Positions 26,536 through 36,037 of a stretch of DNA of 64,000 nt are shown one piece after another. Below the pieces are notes generated by a model that ran no database searches, was not told the origin of the DNA, and worked only from the letters and a program-made list of their open reading frames with translations. The stretch is from Rhizobium mongolense subsp. loessense (GTDB lineage Bacteria; Pseudomonadota; Alphaproteobacteria; Rhizobiales; Rhizobiaceae). The number at the start of each line of letters is the position of its first letter. Position 1 is the first letter of the stretch. The translations under genes were made by a program, and so were the position numbers. Location of the stretch: the NCBI RefSeq assembly GCF_900099775.1, contig NZ_FMTM01000008.1, forward strand, positions 1 through 64,000, given 5' to 3'.

Positions 26536-27177
26536 TTACTGCGCCTTAGCGGCGTTCTGCGCGTCTTCGAGCTTCTTGCGGGCTTCTTCAGCCTTCTTCT
26601 GCATGCTGTCCTGCAGGCTCTTCTGGCTTTCGGCGAGCTTGTTCGGCGAAACGGCTTCGCCATCATAGGCGCCGGTAAAGCCTTCGAGCGAAATCTTGAT
26701 CGGATTCGGCGCGCGGCGGAAATTGATCGACGTGAAGATCACGTCGCTGCCCTTCTTCAAGCCGGCGATCATCGCATCTGTCAACGGGATTTCGGCGGTG
26801 CACTTGTCCGGCAGGCAGACGGCATAATCGAGCTTCTGGCCCTTGTTGTTATCGACCTGCATCATGATGCCCGGCGGAATCAGGCGAGCGGTCGGTACGG
26901 ATACCTGCAGAATCTTGCGGTTGACCTTGCCGGAGATACTGATAAGGCCGACAGCCGTGACGAGCTGGCCGCCGTTGGCGAGGATCAGGTTCTGAACGAC
27001 GCAGATATCGTTGTCTTCCTGCTTGCTGCAGGTCTTGTACCAGCCAAGGCGCGGCGCGCCGGCGGCCTGTGCGGGTGCATCCTGCGCGAAGGAAGATACC
27101 GGGGCCGAAGCGGCGCCGAAAGCTACTGCCAGAACGGACAGAGCTGCCCGCAATTTCTTATCAGACTTGAACATCAT
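26536..27177 (-). CDS. Invasion-associated locus B (IalB) family protein
   Basis: 213 residues. The amino end is a signal peptide (MMFKSDKKLRAALSVLAVAF and on, cleavage near SFAQD). The mature part shows 'LGWYKTCSKQEDNDICVVQN', 'PPGIMMQVDNNKGQKLDYAVC' and 'KCTAEIPLTDAMIAGLKKG', the IalB pattern with four conserved cysteines that probably form disulfides. A charged coiled-coil tail follows (SQKSLQDSMQKKAEEARKKL). The name comes from Bartonella, where IalB aids red-cell invasion. In free-living rhizobia the role is envelope-related but unknown. Two adjacent ATGs (27177, 27174) are possible starts, with AGGAGA upstream. Confidence 0.88.
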   Translation of the reverse strand: MMFKSDKKLRAALSVLAVAFGAASAPVSSFAQDAPAQAAGAPRLGWYKTCSKQEDNDICVVQNLILANGGQLVTAVGLISISGKVNRKILQVSVPTARLIPPGIMMQVDNNKGQKLDYAVCLPDKCTAEIPLTDAMIAGLKKGSDVIFTSINFRRAPNPIKISLEGFTGAYDGEAVSPNKLAESQKSLQDSMQKKAEEARKKLEDAQNAAKAQ

Positions 27178-27448
27178 AACGGATTCTGTCTCCTGATACC
27201 CATTTGGGACCGCGATCTGCCGTCCTCTCCAACCGGGGTCATTCGGCATTCCACCTCTAAAAACATTAAGGCAAATGCATGTCCCCCAAAACCCGGGACC
27301 ACCTGTTACATTGAGGTGATCCAGATATCCAGTATTTCTTTGGCAATTTCTGGATGCGCCGAAAGATTTCGGCATGTGAATGTTCGATTTCCTGCCGTGC
27401 ATGATAGTCTTTGGCCGAATCGTGCCTTTTGCCGGAAAGGATTTGAGC

Positions 27449-29251
27449 ATGCTCCGGGTTGTTTTCCCTCTTGCCTTTACGCTGTTCTGCGGCGCCGTTG
27501 CTGCCAGCCCGCTGCATGGTATCGCTATGCACGGAGAACCTGCCCTACCCCCGGATTACAAGCATTTTTCCTACGTCAACCCGGACGTGAAAAAAGGCGG
27601 CAAGATCACCTACGGCGTCGTCGGCACCTTCGATAATCTCAACCCCTTCATCCTGAAAAGCATGCGGACAACAGCGCGCGGCATGTGGGATCCGGACTAT
27701 GGCAACCTCGTCTACGAATCGTTGCTGCTGCGCTCCCGGGACGAACCTTTCACTCTTTATGGGTTGCTTGCGGAAACGGTCGAATGGGACGAGGGTCGCA
27801 CGTTCATCCAGTTCAATCTCAATCCGAAAGCCAAGTGGTCCGACGGCCAGCCGGTGACGGCCGAGGACGTCATGTTCTCCTTCGAGTTGCTGCGCGACAA
27901 AGGACGCGTGCCCTTCGCGAATCGTCTCAATCTTGTCTCCAAGATGGAGAAGGTCGGAGAGCGCAGCGTGCGCTTCACCTTCAATGACAAGGCAGACCGC
28001 GAAACGCCGATGATCTTTGGGCTTTTTCCAGTCCTGCCTAAGCATGCCATCGATCCCGAAACCTTCGACCGGACGTCTCTCGTGCCGCCGCTCGGCTCCG
28101 GCCCTTACAAGATCAAGACGGTGAAGCCCGGCGAGAGTGTCACCTATGAACGCGACCCGAACTATTGGGGCAAGGATATCCCCTCCAAGGTCGGCATGGA
28201 CAATTACGACCAGATCACCGTTCAGTATTTTCTTCAGGACACGACGCTCTTCGAGGCCTTCAAGAAGGGCGATATCGACGTCTATCCCGACGGCAGCCCC
28301 GGCCACTGGGCGACGGCCTATAATTTTCCGGCGGTTTCTTCTGGTGCCGTGATCAAGGATACGTTCCAGTCGAAGCTGCCGAGCGGCATGTTCGGGTTTG
28401 TCTTCAACACGCGACGGCCGCTATTCGCAAACATCAAGGTCCGAGAGGGACTCTCGCTGATCTTCGATTTCGAATGGGCGAACAAGACGCTCTATTCCGG
28501 TGCCTACAAGCGTACGCAGAGCTTCTGGCAAAATTCGAAGCTCTCGAGCTTCGGCGTTCCGGCCGACGCCCGCGAACTCGACATGCTGGGCCCGATCAAA
28601 GACAAGATCGACCCTGCCATCCTCGACGGCACCTACAAACTGCCTGTGACCGATGCTTCCGGACGCGACCGCACTGTGCTGAAAAAGGCAGTGCAGGTGC
28701 TGAAGGAAGGCGGCTATTCGATCCAGAGCGGCAAGATGGCGGACGCAAACGGCAAGCCGCTTGTCTTCGAGATCATGACGCAGAATGCAGATCAGGAGAA
28801 ACTTGCGATCGCCTTCCAGCGTTCGCTCCAAACCTTGGGCATTGCCGCTTCGGTCCGCACAGTGGACGATTCGCAATATCAGAGCCGGACCAATAGCTTC
28901 GACTATGATGTTATCCTAAAATCTTATGTGTCGTCGCTCTCGCCCGGCAACGAGCAGCTTTCCTATTGGTCCTCGGCTGCGCGCGACCGCGAGGGCAGTT
29001 CAAGTTTCGCAGGCGTTGCCGACCCGAATGTCGATACGTCGATCAAGCATATTCTTACCGCGCGCTCCGACGAGGATTTCACTGCCGCCGTCAGGTCGTA
29101 TGACCGATTGCTTCGTTCCGGCCATTATGTACTGCCTCTCTACCATATCGACCAGCAATGGGTCGCACGCAACAAGCGGCTCGGCCGTCCCGACATTGTG
29201 CCGCTTTATGGATACCAGCTTCCGGCCTGGTGGGATCAGAGCGTGCAATAG
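27449..29251 (+). CDS. Extracellular solute-binding protein, peptide/YejA-like (SBP family 5)
   Basis: 600 residues. A signal peptide (MLRVVFPLAFTLFCGAVAAS) is followed by 'LHGIAMHGEPALPPDYKHF', typical of the YejA group that binds microcin C or oligopeptides. Family 5 markers include 'KWSDGQPVTAEDVMFSFELL' and 'GSGPYKIKTVKPGESVTYER', then 'DPNYWGKD'. ATG 27449 starts the signal peptide; longer frames add unrelated residues. No permease or ATPase genes adjoin it, so either it works with a transporter encoded elsewhere or it is an orphan. A DsbA-family gene follows after 90 bases. Confidence 0.9.
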   Translation: MLRVVFPLAFTLFCGAVAASPLHGIAMHGEPALPPDYKHFSYVNPDVKKGGKITYGVVGTFDNLNPFILKSMRTTARGMWDPDYGNLVYESLLLRSRDEPFTLYGLLAETVEWDEGRTFIQFNLNPKAKWSDGQPVTAEDVMFSFELLRDKGRVPFANRLNLVSKMEKVGERSVRFTFNDKADRETPMIFGLFPVLPKHAIDPETFDRTSLVPPLGSGPYKIKTVKPGESVTYERDPNYWGKDIPSKVGMDNYDQITVQYFLQDTTLFEAFKKGDIDVYPDGSPGHWATAYNFPAVSSGAVIKDTFQSKLPSGMFGFVFNTRRPLFANIKVREGLSLIFDFEWANKTLYSGAYKRTQSFWQNSKLSSFGVPADARELDMLGPIKDKIDPAILDGTYKLPVTDASGRDRTVLKKAVQVLKEGGYSIQSGKMADANGKPLVFEIMTQNADQEKLAIAFQRSLQTLGIAASVRTVDDSQYQSRTNSFDYDVILKSYVSSLSPGNEQLSYWSSAARDREGSSSFAGVADPNVDTSIKHILTARSDEDFTAAVRSYDRLLRSGHYVLPLYHIDQQWVARNKRLGRPDIVPLYGYQLPAWWDQSVQ

Positions 29252-29341
29252 GGAGCTGGTTCCTTTTTCCTGCCTGGTTGAAGTCGGACGCGTCAGGGCA
29301 TAGATGGCGTGGGAAGCCTCGGACCGATGAAAGGAACCACC

Positions 29342-30013
29342 ATGGAACGTATAACCATCGACGTCGTATCGGATGTCGTCTGCCCCTGGTGCTACCTCGG
29401 CAAGGCGCGGCTTGAGCTTGCTATCGCAGAAGTGCAGGGCGAAGTGGGCGTCGACATCAACTGGAGGCCCTACCGCCTCAATCCCGACTATCCGCCCGAA
29501 GGCGTCGATCAGAAGGAAGCGCTGGAGCAAAAGCTCGGCGGCGCCGGGCGCGTCGCGCAGGCCCACAAGATGCTGACCGACTTCGGCCGCGAGGTCGGCA
29601 TCAACTTCGACTTCGAAGCGATCAAGATCGGGCCGAATACACTCGATGCGCACCGCCTGATCCATTGGGCGATGGTCGAGGACCGCGAGAAGCAGGACCG
29701 CGTCGTCAACGCACTCTTCAAGGCGAACTTCGAGGAAGGCAGCAATGTCGGAGATCACGGCGTATTGCTCGACATCGCCGAGCAAGCCGGGCTCGACCGT
29801 GCAGTCATCGCCTCCCTGCTTGCTTCGGATGCCGACCGTGACCTGGTGATTGCCGAGATCGAGGCGGCCCAGAAGATGGGTGTCAACGGCGTCCCCTTTT
29901 TCATCTTCGACCAGCAATACGCTGTCAGCGGCGCTCAGACGCCGGACGTGCTGGCAGGCGCGCTTCGCGACATCGCCAAGGCGAAGGCGGAAACGCGCGC
30001 CGGGCTGAACTGA
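29342..30013 (+). CDS. DsbA-family (FrnE-like) thiol oxidoreductase
   Basis: 223 residues beginning MERITIDVVSDVVCPWCYLG, with the redox-active CPWC motif at residues 14-17 and no signal peptide. 'GVNGVPFFIFDQQYAVSGAQ' carries the cis-proline loop (GVP). This is the cytoplasmic FrnE/2-hydroxychromene isomerase-like branch of the DsbA fold. Such proteins act as oxidoreductases or disulfide isomerases, and in other bacteria are linked to oxidative stress. ATG 29342 has AAAGGA upstream. It is convergent with mfd, with only six bases between the stops. Confidence 0.9.
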   Translation: MERITIDVVSDVVCPWCYLGKARLELAIAEVQGEVGVDINWRPYRLNPDYPPEGVDQKEALEQKLGGAGRVAQAHKMLTDFGREVGINFDFEAIKIGPNTLDAHRLIHWAMVEDREKQDRVVNALFKANFEEGSNVGDHGVLLDIAEQAGLDRAVIASLLASDADRDLVIAEIEAAQKMGVNGVPFFIFDQQYAVSGAQTPDVLAGALRDIAKAKAETRAGLN

Positions 30014-30019
30014 TCGGCC

Positions 30020-33000
30020 CTACGGCTTTGCCATTTCGGCCAGCTGCGCCATGACGACGGCCGCGCCCTGCAGCCGCTTTTCCGGCGTCGGCAGGTCGCG
30101 GGTCAAAAACACGCTGTGGTCCGGACGGATCTTCGCCATCGTGCCCTGCTTGGCGATATACCCGACCAGGTTTGCCGGGTTCGGGAATTCCTTGTTGCGA
30201 AATTGGACGACCACACCCTTCGGGCCGGCGTCCAGCTTTTCGACATTGGCGATGCGGCAAAGCGATTTGATGTAGACGATCTTCAAAAGATGCTGCACTT
30301 CGATCGGCATCGGACCGAAGCGGTCGATCATTTCGGCGCCGAAGGCATCGATCTCCTTGAGCTCAGTGATCTCGCCGAGGCGACGATAGAGCGCCATGCG
30401 TAGATGCAGGTCCGGCACGTAGCCGTCCGGGATCATCACCGGCGTCCCGACCGAAATCTGCGGCGACCAGCCGGTATCCTGAATCTCGTCCACGCCCTTC
30501 ACCTCAGCGACCGCCTCTTCCAGCATCTGCTGGTAAAGCTCGAAGCCGACTTCCTTGATATGGCCCGACTGCTCCTCGCCCAGAAGGTTGCCCGCCCCGC
30601 GGATATCGAGGTCGTGGCTGGCGAGCTGGAAGCCGGCGCCGAGCGTATCCAGCGACTGCAGCACCTTGAGGCGACGCTCGGCGGTTGCCGTCAGCACCTT
30701 GTTGACCGGCAGCGTGAAGAGCGCGAAGGCGCGGACCTTCGAGCGGCCGACGCGGCCGCGGAGCTGATAGAGTTGCGCCAGACCGAACATGTCGGCGCGG
30801 TGGACGATTAGCGTGTTGGCTGTCGGGACATCGAGGCCGGATTCGACGATGGTCGTCGAAAGCAGCACGTCGTAGCGGCCCTCGTAGAAGGCATTCATGA
30901 CGTCTTCGAGTTCGCCCGCCGGCATCTGACCATGGGCGACGGCAACCTTCAGCTCGGGAACATCCGACCGCAGGAAGGCATGCACGTCCTCGAGATCCGC
31001 CAAGCGCGGACAGACGTAGAAGCTCTGGCCGCCGCGATAATGCTCGCGCATCAGCGTCTCGCGGATGACGAGGCTGTCGAAGGGCGAAATGAAGGTACGC
31101 ACCGCCATGCGGTCGACCGGCGGTGTTGTGATCAGCGACAGCTCGCGAACGCCGGTCATCGCCAGCTGCAGCGTGCGCGGAATCGGCGTTGCCGAAAGTG
31201 TCAGCACGTGGACGTCGCTCTTCAGCTCCTTCAATCGTTCCTTGTGCTTCACACCGAAATGCTGCTCCTCGTCGATGATGAGGAGGCCGAGATTGGCGAA
31301 TTTGATGCCGGCGCCGAGCAGCGCGTGCGTTCCGACGACGATATCGGTCTTTCCATCGGCCACCTCCTTCTTCGTAAGCGCGAGTTCCTTCGAACCGACA
31401 AGGCGCGAGGCCTGCTGGATACGCACCGGCAGGCCACGGAAGCGCTCGATAAAGGTCTTGAAATGCTGCCGCGCGAGTAGCGTTGTCGGCACGACGACGG
31501 CGACCTGAATTCCGTTCATCGCCGCGATGAAGGCGGCGCGCAGGGCAACTTCCGTCTTGCCGAACCCGACGTCGCCGCAGACGAGGCGATCCATCGGGCG
31601 TCCGGCGGCAAGGTCGCCGCGCACCGCCTCGATGGCATTGTCCTGATCTTCCGTCTCATCGTAGGGGAAGCGGGCCGCAAACTCGTCGTAAAGCCCTTCC
31701 TGTGTCGCCAGCACCGGCGCGTGGCGGGTCAAACGCTCGGCGGCAATCCGGATCAACGCGTCCGCCATGTCGAGCAGGCGCTTCTTGAGTTTCGCCTTGC
31801 GCATCTGCCATGCGCCGCCGCCGAGCCTGTCCAGCTGGGCTTCGGTTCCCTCACCGCCATAACGTGACAGCAGATCGATGTTTTCGACCGGCAGGAAGAG
31901 CTTGGCGTCATCGGCATATTGCAGCTCCAGACAGGCATGCGGCGCGCCGGCCGCCTCGATTGTCTTCAGGCCGACGAAACGGCCGATGCCGTGTTCGGCG
32001 TGAACGACGATCGAACCTTCGTCTAGACCCGCAACTTCCGAAATGAAATCGGCAGCGCGCTTACGGCGCTTCGTGCGGCGAACCATGCGGTCGCCGAGAA
32101 TGTCCTGCTCGCCGATGACGATGAGGTCACCCATCTCGAAGCCCGACTCGAGGCTGAGCACGGCTGCCGCTGCCTCGCCCCTGTCCAGCGAATAGACGGC
32201 CTTCAACGCTTCGACCGGCTTGACGCGTTCCAGGCCATGTTCGTTCAGCACCTGCAGCAGGCGTTCAAGCGAACCTTCCGTCCAGGCGGTAATGAGAACC
32301 TTAGCGCCGCCTGCCCGTCTTTCGGCGATATGCTTGACGACAACATCGAAGATGTTGACTCGCTCGGCATTGCCGCCGCCTTCGGCATTCGCCCGCGCCC
32401 AGCGCTCGCCTTGGCGCGCACCAATATTGACGACGCGCCTTGCCTCGCCCTCGTGCTCATTGAAGGGCGAAATACGTATGGTATTGAACGCATCCAGAGT
32501 CTTCGCAAAGATTTCACTGTCGAGATAAAGCTGACCGGGCGTCACAGGCTTATAGGGTGTTCCCTGCGCCATCTGGCCCTTGACCTGCTGGCCTGAGTTG
32601 AGGCGGGCATCGAAGTAGTCGAGGACGAGCTTCGAGCGCTCGTCGGCGGCCTCACGCACGGTATGATCCGTGACCATCCGAAAACCCTTCAGGTAATCGA
32701 AGACAGTCTCCAGCTTCTCGTAGAAAAGCGGCAGCCAGTGCTCCATGCCGGGATAGCGGCGCCCTTCGGAAACGGCGAGATAAAGCGCGTCGTCGCGGGT
32801 CGCGGCGCCAAAGGCCGAGAGATAATTCTTGCGGAAGCGGCTGATTGTATCTGGCGTCAGCGTCACTTCGCTCATCGGGTTGAGATCGAGAGAACGCCCC
32901 TGCCCGGTCGTGCGCTGGCTTGCCGGATCGAAGCTGCGGATACTCTCCAGCGTATCTCCAAAGAAATCGAGGCGGACCGGCTCTTCGGAGCCCGGAACGA

Positions 33001-33526
33001 ACACATCGAGGATGCCGCCGCGCACCGCATATTCGCCGACCTCGCGAACCGTCGCGACCCGGTCGAAGCCGTTGCGCTCCAGACGGCCGGCGAGGTCGTC
33101 CATGCGCACCTGGTTGCCGGGGCGCGCCGAGAATGCCAGGCTCTCGATCACATCTTGCGGCGCCACCTTCTGCAGCATTGCGTTGACGGTAACGAGCACG
33201 ATTGCCGCATGTGGCTTCTTGCGATGGGCGATCAGGCCACTCAGTGCCGTCAGGCGGCGGGCCGAGGTATCGGCGCTGGGAGAAACGCGGTCGTAGGGCA
33301 GGCAGTCCCAGGCGGGCAGCGTAAGGACCGGAATGTCGGGCGCGACAAAGCCGAGCATTTGCTCCAGGTCGGCCATGCGCTGCCCGTCGGAAAGCACATA
33401 GGCGACCGGCCCGCCAGCGCGTGCCAATTCGGCAAGCAGGAGCGGTTCCAGGCCGGACGGCACATTGCCGATCGTCAGCGCCTCGGCGGCGGCTGCGAGC
33501 TTGCTTGCATCAAATCCTGGGATCAT
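30020..33526 (-). CDS. mfd: Transcription-repair coupling factor
   Basis: 1168 residues. Removes RNA polymerase stalled at lesions and recruits UvrA. In order: a UvrB-like amino-terminal region, the RNA-polymerase-interacting (CarD-like) domain ('GSIVVHAEHGIGRFVGLKTI'), the translocase with Walker A GDVGFGKTEVALRAAF, the DEEQHFGVKHKE box and 'LSATPIPRTLQLAMTGVREL', then the TRCF domain ('GYVPDLHLRMALYRRLGE'). The start at 33526 (MIPGFDASKL) is chosen because it overlaps the end of sdhE by four bases (translational coupling); upstream codons of the open frame belong to sdhE in another phase. Confidence 0.97.
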   Translation of the reverse strand: MIPGFDASKLAAAAEALTIGNVPSGLEPLLLAELARAGGPVAYVLSDGQRMADLEQMLGFVAPDIPVLTLPAWDCLPYDRVSPSADTSARRLTALSGLIAHRKKPHAAIVLVTVNAMLQKVAPQDVIESLAFSARPGNQVRMDDLAGRLERNGFDRVATVREVGEYAVRGGILDVFVPGSEEPVRLDFFGDTLESIRSFDPASQRTTGQGRSLDLNPMSEVTLTPDTISRFRKNYLSAFGAATRDDALYLAVSEGRRYPGMEHWLPLFYEKLETVFDYLKGFRMVTDHTVREAADERSKLVLDYFDARLNSGQQVKGQMAQGTPYKPVTPGQLYLDSEIFAKTLDAFNTIRISPFNEHEGEARRVVNIGARQGERWARANAEGGGNAERVNIFDVVVKHIAERRAGGAKVLITAWTEGSLERLLQVLNEHGLERVKPVEALKAVYSLDRGEAAAAVLSLESGFEMGDLIVIGEQDILGDRMVRRTKRRKRAADFISEVAGLDEGSIVVHAEHGIGRFVGLKTIEAAGAPHACLELQYADDAKLFLPVENIDLLSRYGGEGTEAQLDRLGGGAWQMRKAKLKKRLLDMADALIRIAAERLTRHAPVLATQEGLYDEFAARFPYDETEDQDNAIEAVRGDLAAGRPMDRLVCGDVGFGKTEVALRAAFIAAMNGIQVAVVVPTTLLARQHFKTFIERFRGLPVRIQQASRLVGSKELALTKKEVADGKTDIVVGTHALLGAGIKFANLGLLIIDEEQHFGVKHKERLKELKSDVHVLTLSATPIPRTLQLAMTGVRELSLITTPPVDRMAVRTFISPFDSLVIRETLMREHYRGGQSFYVCPRLADLEDVHAFLRSDVPELKVAVAHGQMPAGELEDVMNAFYEGRYDVLLSTTIVESGLDVPTANTLIVHRADMFGLAQLYQLRGRVGRSKVRAFALFTLPVNKVLTATAERRLKVLQSLDTLGAGFQLASHDLDIRGAGNLLGEEQSGHIKEVGFELYQQMLEEAVAEVKGVDEIQDTGWSPQISVGTPVMIPDGYVPDLHLRMALYRRLGEITELKEIDAFGAEMIDRFGPMPIEVQHLLKIVYIKSLCRIANVEKLDAGPKGVVVQFRNKEFPNPANLVGYIAKQGTMAKIRPDHSVFLTRDLPTPEKRLQGAAVVMAQLAEMAKP

Positions 33527-33840
33527 TCCGGCTTCCTGGATGCGGCGTCGGTCGGGTATTCGAAATTCGGCTTGAAGGCTGAGAGGCGTTGGAACATCGG
33601 GGTTTGAAAGCGCTCCGGCACGGGCCATGTGCCCATAACCCAGCGCAGAAGGTCGTTATCTTCCTCGCCCATGATGGTTTCGAGCTCGTCGAGCTCTGCT
33701 TCGGACAGCGTCGCCACCTCGGCTTCGGCGAACTGGCCGAACACCAGATCCATCTCGCGCAGCCCGCGATGCCAACAGCGGAACAATATGCGTCGGCGGC
33801 GCGGGTCGAGACCGGCACTCGAGAGTGTCACACCTGTCAT
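33523..33840 (-). CDS. sdhE: Succinate dehydrogenase flavinylation factor (SdhE/DUF339)
   Basis: 105 residues. It contains 'RRRRILFRCWHRGLREMDLV', with the RGxxE-type motif (RGLRE) required for covalent FAD attachment to SdhA, and 'LLRWVMGTWPVPERF' near the end. ATG 33840 (MTGVTLSS) is preferred over further upstream frames, which run into recG's control region. It overlaps mfd by four bases. The sdhE-mfd pairing with divergent recG is common in Rhizobiales. Confidence 0.9.
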   Translation of the reverse strand: MTGVTLSSAGLDPRRRRILFRCWHRGLREMDLVFGQFAEAEVATLSEAELDELETIMGEEDNDLLRWVMGTWPVPERFQTPMFQRLSAFKPNFEYPTDAASRKPE

Positions 33841-33931
33841 GGCATCACCTTCCTGTTGATGCGCCTCTATAGCCCCTCGAAAGCGGCTTGTCAGCCTTGC
33901 CAATGCCCTATTCTTCATCGCATTTTGCAGC

Positions 33932-36037
33932 ATGCGTCCCACCATCCTCGATCCGTTGTTTTCCCCCGTTTCGGCTCTTTCGGGCGTCGGTCCGAAGATT
34001 GCCGAGCTGCTGGTGAAGCTGCTTGGACGCGAGACACCGGACGACACGCGGATCATCGACCTGCTCTTTCATGCGCCGCATTCGCTGATCGATCGGCGCA
34101 ACCAGCCGGGAATTGCGCGCGCGCCGCAAGGTGCGATTGTGACGATCACGGCGCGGGTTGACCGACACCAGCCCCCGCCAAGGGGCAAGAGCAATATCCC
34201 CTACCGCGTCTTCCTGCACGACGAGACGGGCGAACTCAGCCTCGTCTTCTTCCGCGGACAGGCGGCATGGCTGGACAAGCAGCTTCCGATCGACGAGGAG
34301 GTCACCGTCAGCGGCAAGATCGACTGGTTCAACGGCCGGGCGACAATGGTGCATCCGGACTACATCGTAAAGGCAGGCGATACGGAGAGCCTGCCGCTCG
34401 TCGAACCGGTCTACCCCCTCACCGCCGGGCTCTCACCAAAAACGCTGCACAAAATCATCGAGGCGGCGGTGTTGCGTATGCCGGAACTGCCGGAGTGGAT
34501 CGATCTTTCGCTGGCTCGGGCACAGGGGCTACCTTCGATCGCCGACAGCTTCCATATGCTGCATGAACCCCGCGATGCAGAGGACGTCGATCCGCAAGCC
34601 CCTGCGCGGCGAAGGCTCGCCTATGACGAGTTCCTTGCCGGACAGTTATCGCTCGCGCTGGTACGCCAGCGGCTTCGCAAGGTTCCCGGGCAGCCGGTCC
34701 ATCCCACCGGCAGAATCAGCGGCAAGATCCTGCAGGCGCTGCCCTTCTCGCCCACACGCAGCCAAACGGAAGCAATCGCCGACGTCCTGAAGGACATGGC
34801 TGGCGAAGATCGCATGCTGCGGCTGCTGCAGGGCGATGTCGGCTCCGGCAAGACGCTGGTGGCGCTGATGGCAATGGCCGCGGTGATCGAGTGCGGCGGA
34901 CAGGCCGTTCTGATGGCTCCAACCGAAATTCTCGCGCGTCAGCACTACGCGACGATGTCCAAATTCGCCGCTTCTGCCGGTCTCGGTATCGAGGTCCTGA
35001 CGGGCCGCACCAAGGGACGCGAGCGCGACGATGTCCTGGGACGCATCGCTTCCGGCGAGGCCCAAGTTATCATCGGCACGCATGCGCTCTTCCAGGAGAG
35101 CGTCAATTACAAGAACCTAATGCTGGCAGTCGTCGACGAGCAGCATCGCTTCGGCGTGCACCAGCGGCTGCGGCTGACGGCGAAGGGCATCTCGCCGCAC
35201 ATGCTGGTGATGACGGCAACACCCATTCCACGCACGCTGGTGCTTGCCGCCTTCGGCGACATGGATGTCTCGAAGCTCACCGAGAAACCCGCCGGCCGCA
35301 AGCCGATCCAGACGATCACCATACCGAGTGAACGGACCGGGGAAATCGTAGAGCGGCTGCAGAGCGTGCTTGCCGAAGGCAAGAAGGCCTATTGGATCTG
35401 CCCGCTGGTCGAAGAATCCGAAGAACTCGACCTCATGTCCGCCGAAGAGCGGCATGCGACACTGGTCTCAACGCTCGGACCGGGCATCGGCCTCATCCAC
35501 GGCCGCATGAGCGGACCGGAGAAAGATGCCGTGATGATGGCGTTCAAGAACAGCGACCTCAGACTGCTGGTGGCGACGACCGTCGTCGAAGTGGGCGTCG
35601 ACGTGCCGGATGCGACGATAATGGTGATCGAGCATGCCGAACGCTTCGGTCTCGCGCAGCTCCATCAGCTTCGCGGTCGCGTCGGCCGCGGCGACGAAGC
35701 TTCGACCTGCATTCTGCTCTACAAAGGCCCGCTTGGCGAAACCGGCCATGCGCGACTTTCGATCATGCGGGAGACGGAGGACGGCTTCCGGATTGCCGAA
35801 GAAGACTTGAAGTTGCGCGGCGAAGGCGAACTGCTCGGCACCCGCCAATCCGGCACGCCCGGCTTCCGGATCGCGAGCCTCGAAGCGCATGCCGACCTTC
35901 TGGAGATCGCACGAAGGGATGCCGCCTATCTGATCGAGCGCGACCCTGAACTTACGAGCGAACGCGGTGCTGCGTTCCGTACCCTGCTCTATCTATTCCG
36001 GCGCGACGAAGCGATCCGCTTTCTTCGCGCGGGCTAG
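33932..36037 (+). CDS. recG: ATP-dependent DNA helicase RecG
   Basis: 701 residues. Remodels stalled forks and Holliday junctions. An amino-terminal wedge/OB region ('LSGVGPKIAELLVKLLGRET', 'PYRVFLHDETGELSLVFFRG') precedes the helicase domains with Walker A GDVGSGKTLVALMAM, DEQHRFG, 'TATPIPRTLVLAAFGDMDVS' and 'QLRGRVGRG'. The 3' end overlaps the DUF502 gene on the other strand by 45 bases, so the two coding ends are shared. It is divergent from sdhE-mfd across a 91-base gap. Confidence 0.97.
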   Translation: MRPTILDPLFSPVSALSGVGPKIAELLVKLLGRETPDDTRIIDLLFHAPHSLIDRRNQPGIARAPQGAIVTITARVDRHQPPPRGKSNIPYRVFLHDETGELSLVFFRGQAAWLDKQLPIDEEVTVSGKIDWFNGRATMVHPDYIVKAGDTESLPLVEPVYPLTAGLSPKTLHKIIEAAVLRMPELPEWIDLSLARAQGLPSIADSFHMLHEPRDAEDVDPQAPARRRLAYDEFLAGQLSLALVRQRLRKVPGQPVHPTGRISGKILQALPFSPTRSQTEAIADVLKDMAGEDRMLRLLQGDVGSGKTLVALMAMAAVIECGGQAVLMAPTEILARQHYATMSKFAASAGLGIEVLTGRTKGRERDDVLGRIASGEAQVIIGTHALFQESVNYKNLMLAVVDEQHRFGVHQRLRLTAKGISPHMLVMTATPIPRTLVLAAFGDMDVSKLTEKPAGRKPIQTITIPSERTGEIVERLQSVLAEGKKAYWICPLVEESEELDLMSAEERHATLVSTLGPGIGLIHGRMSGPEKDAVMMAFKNSDLRLLVATTVVEVGVDVPDATIMVIEHAERFGLAQLHQLRGRVGRGDEASTCILLYKGPLGETGHARLSIMRETEDGFRIAEEDLKLRGEGELLGTRQSGTPGFRIASLEAHADLLEIARRDAAYLIERDPELTSERGAAFRTLLYLFRRDEAIRFLRAG

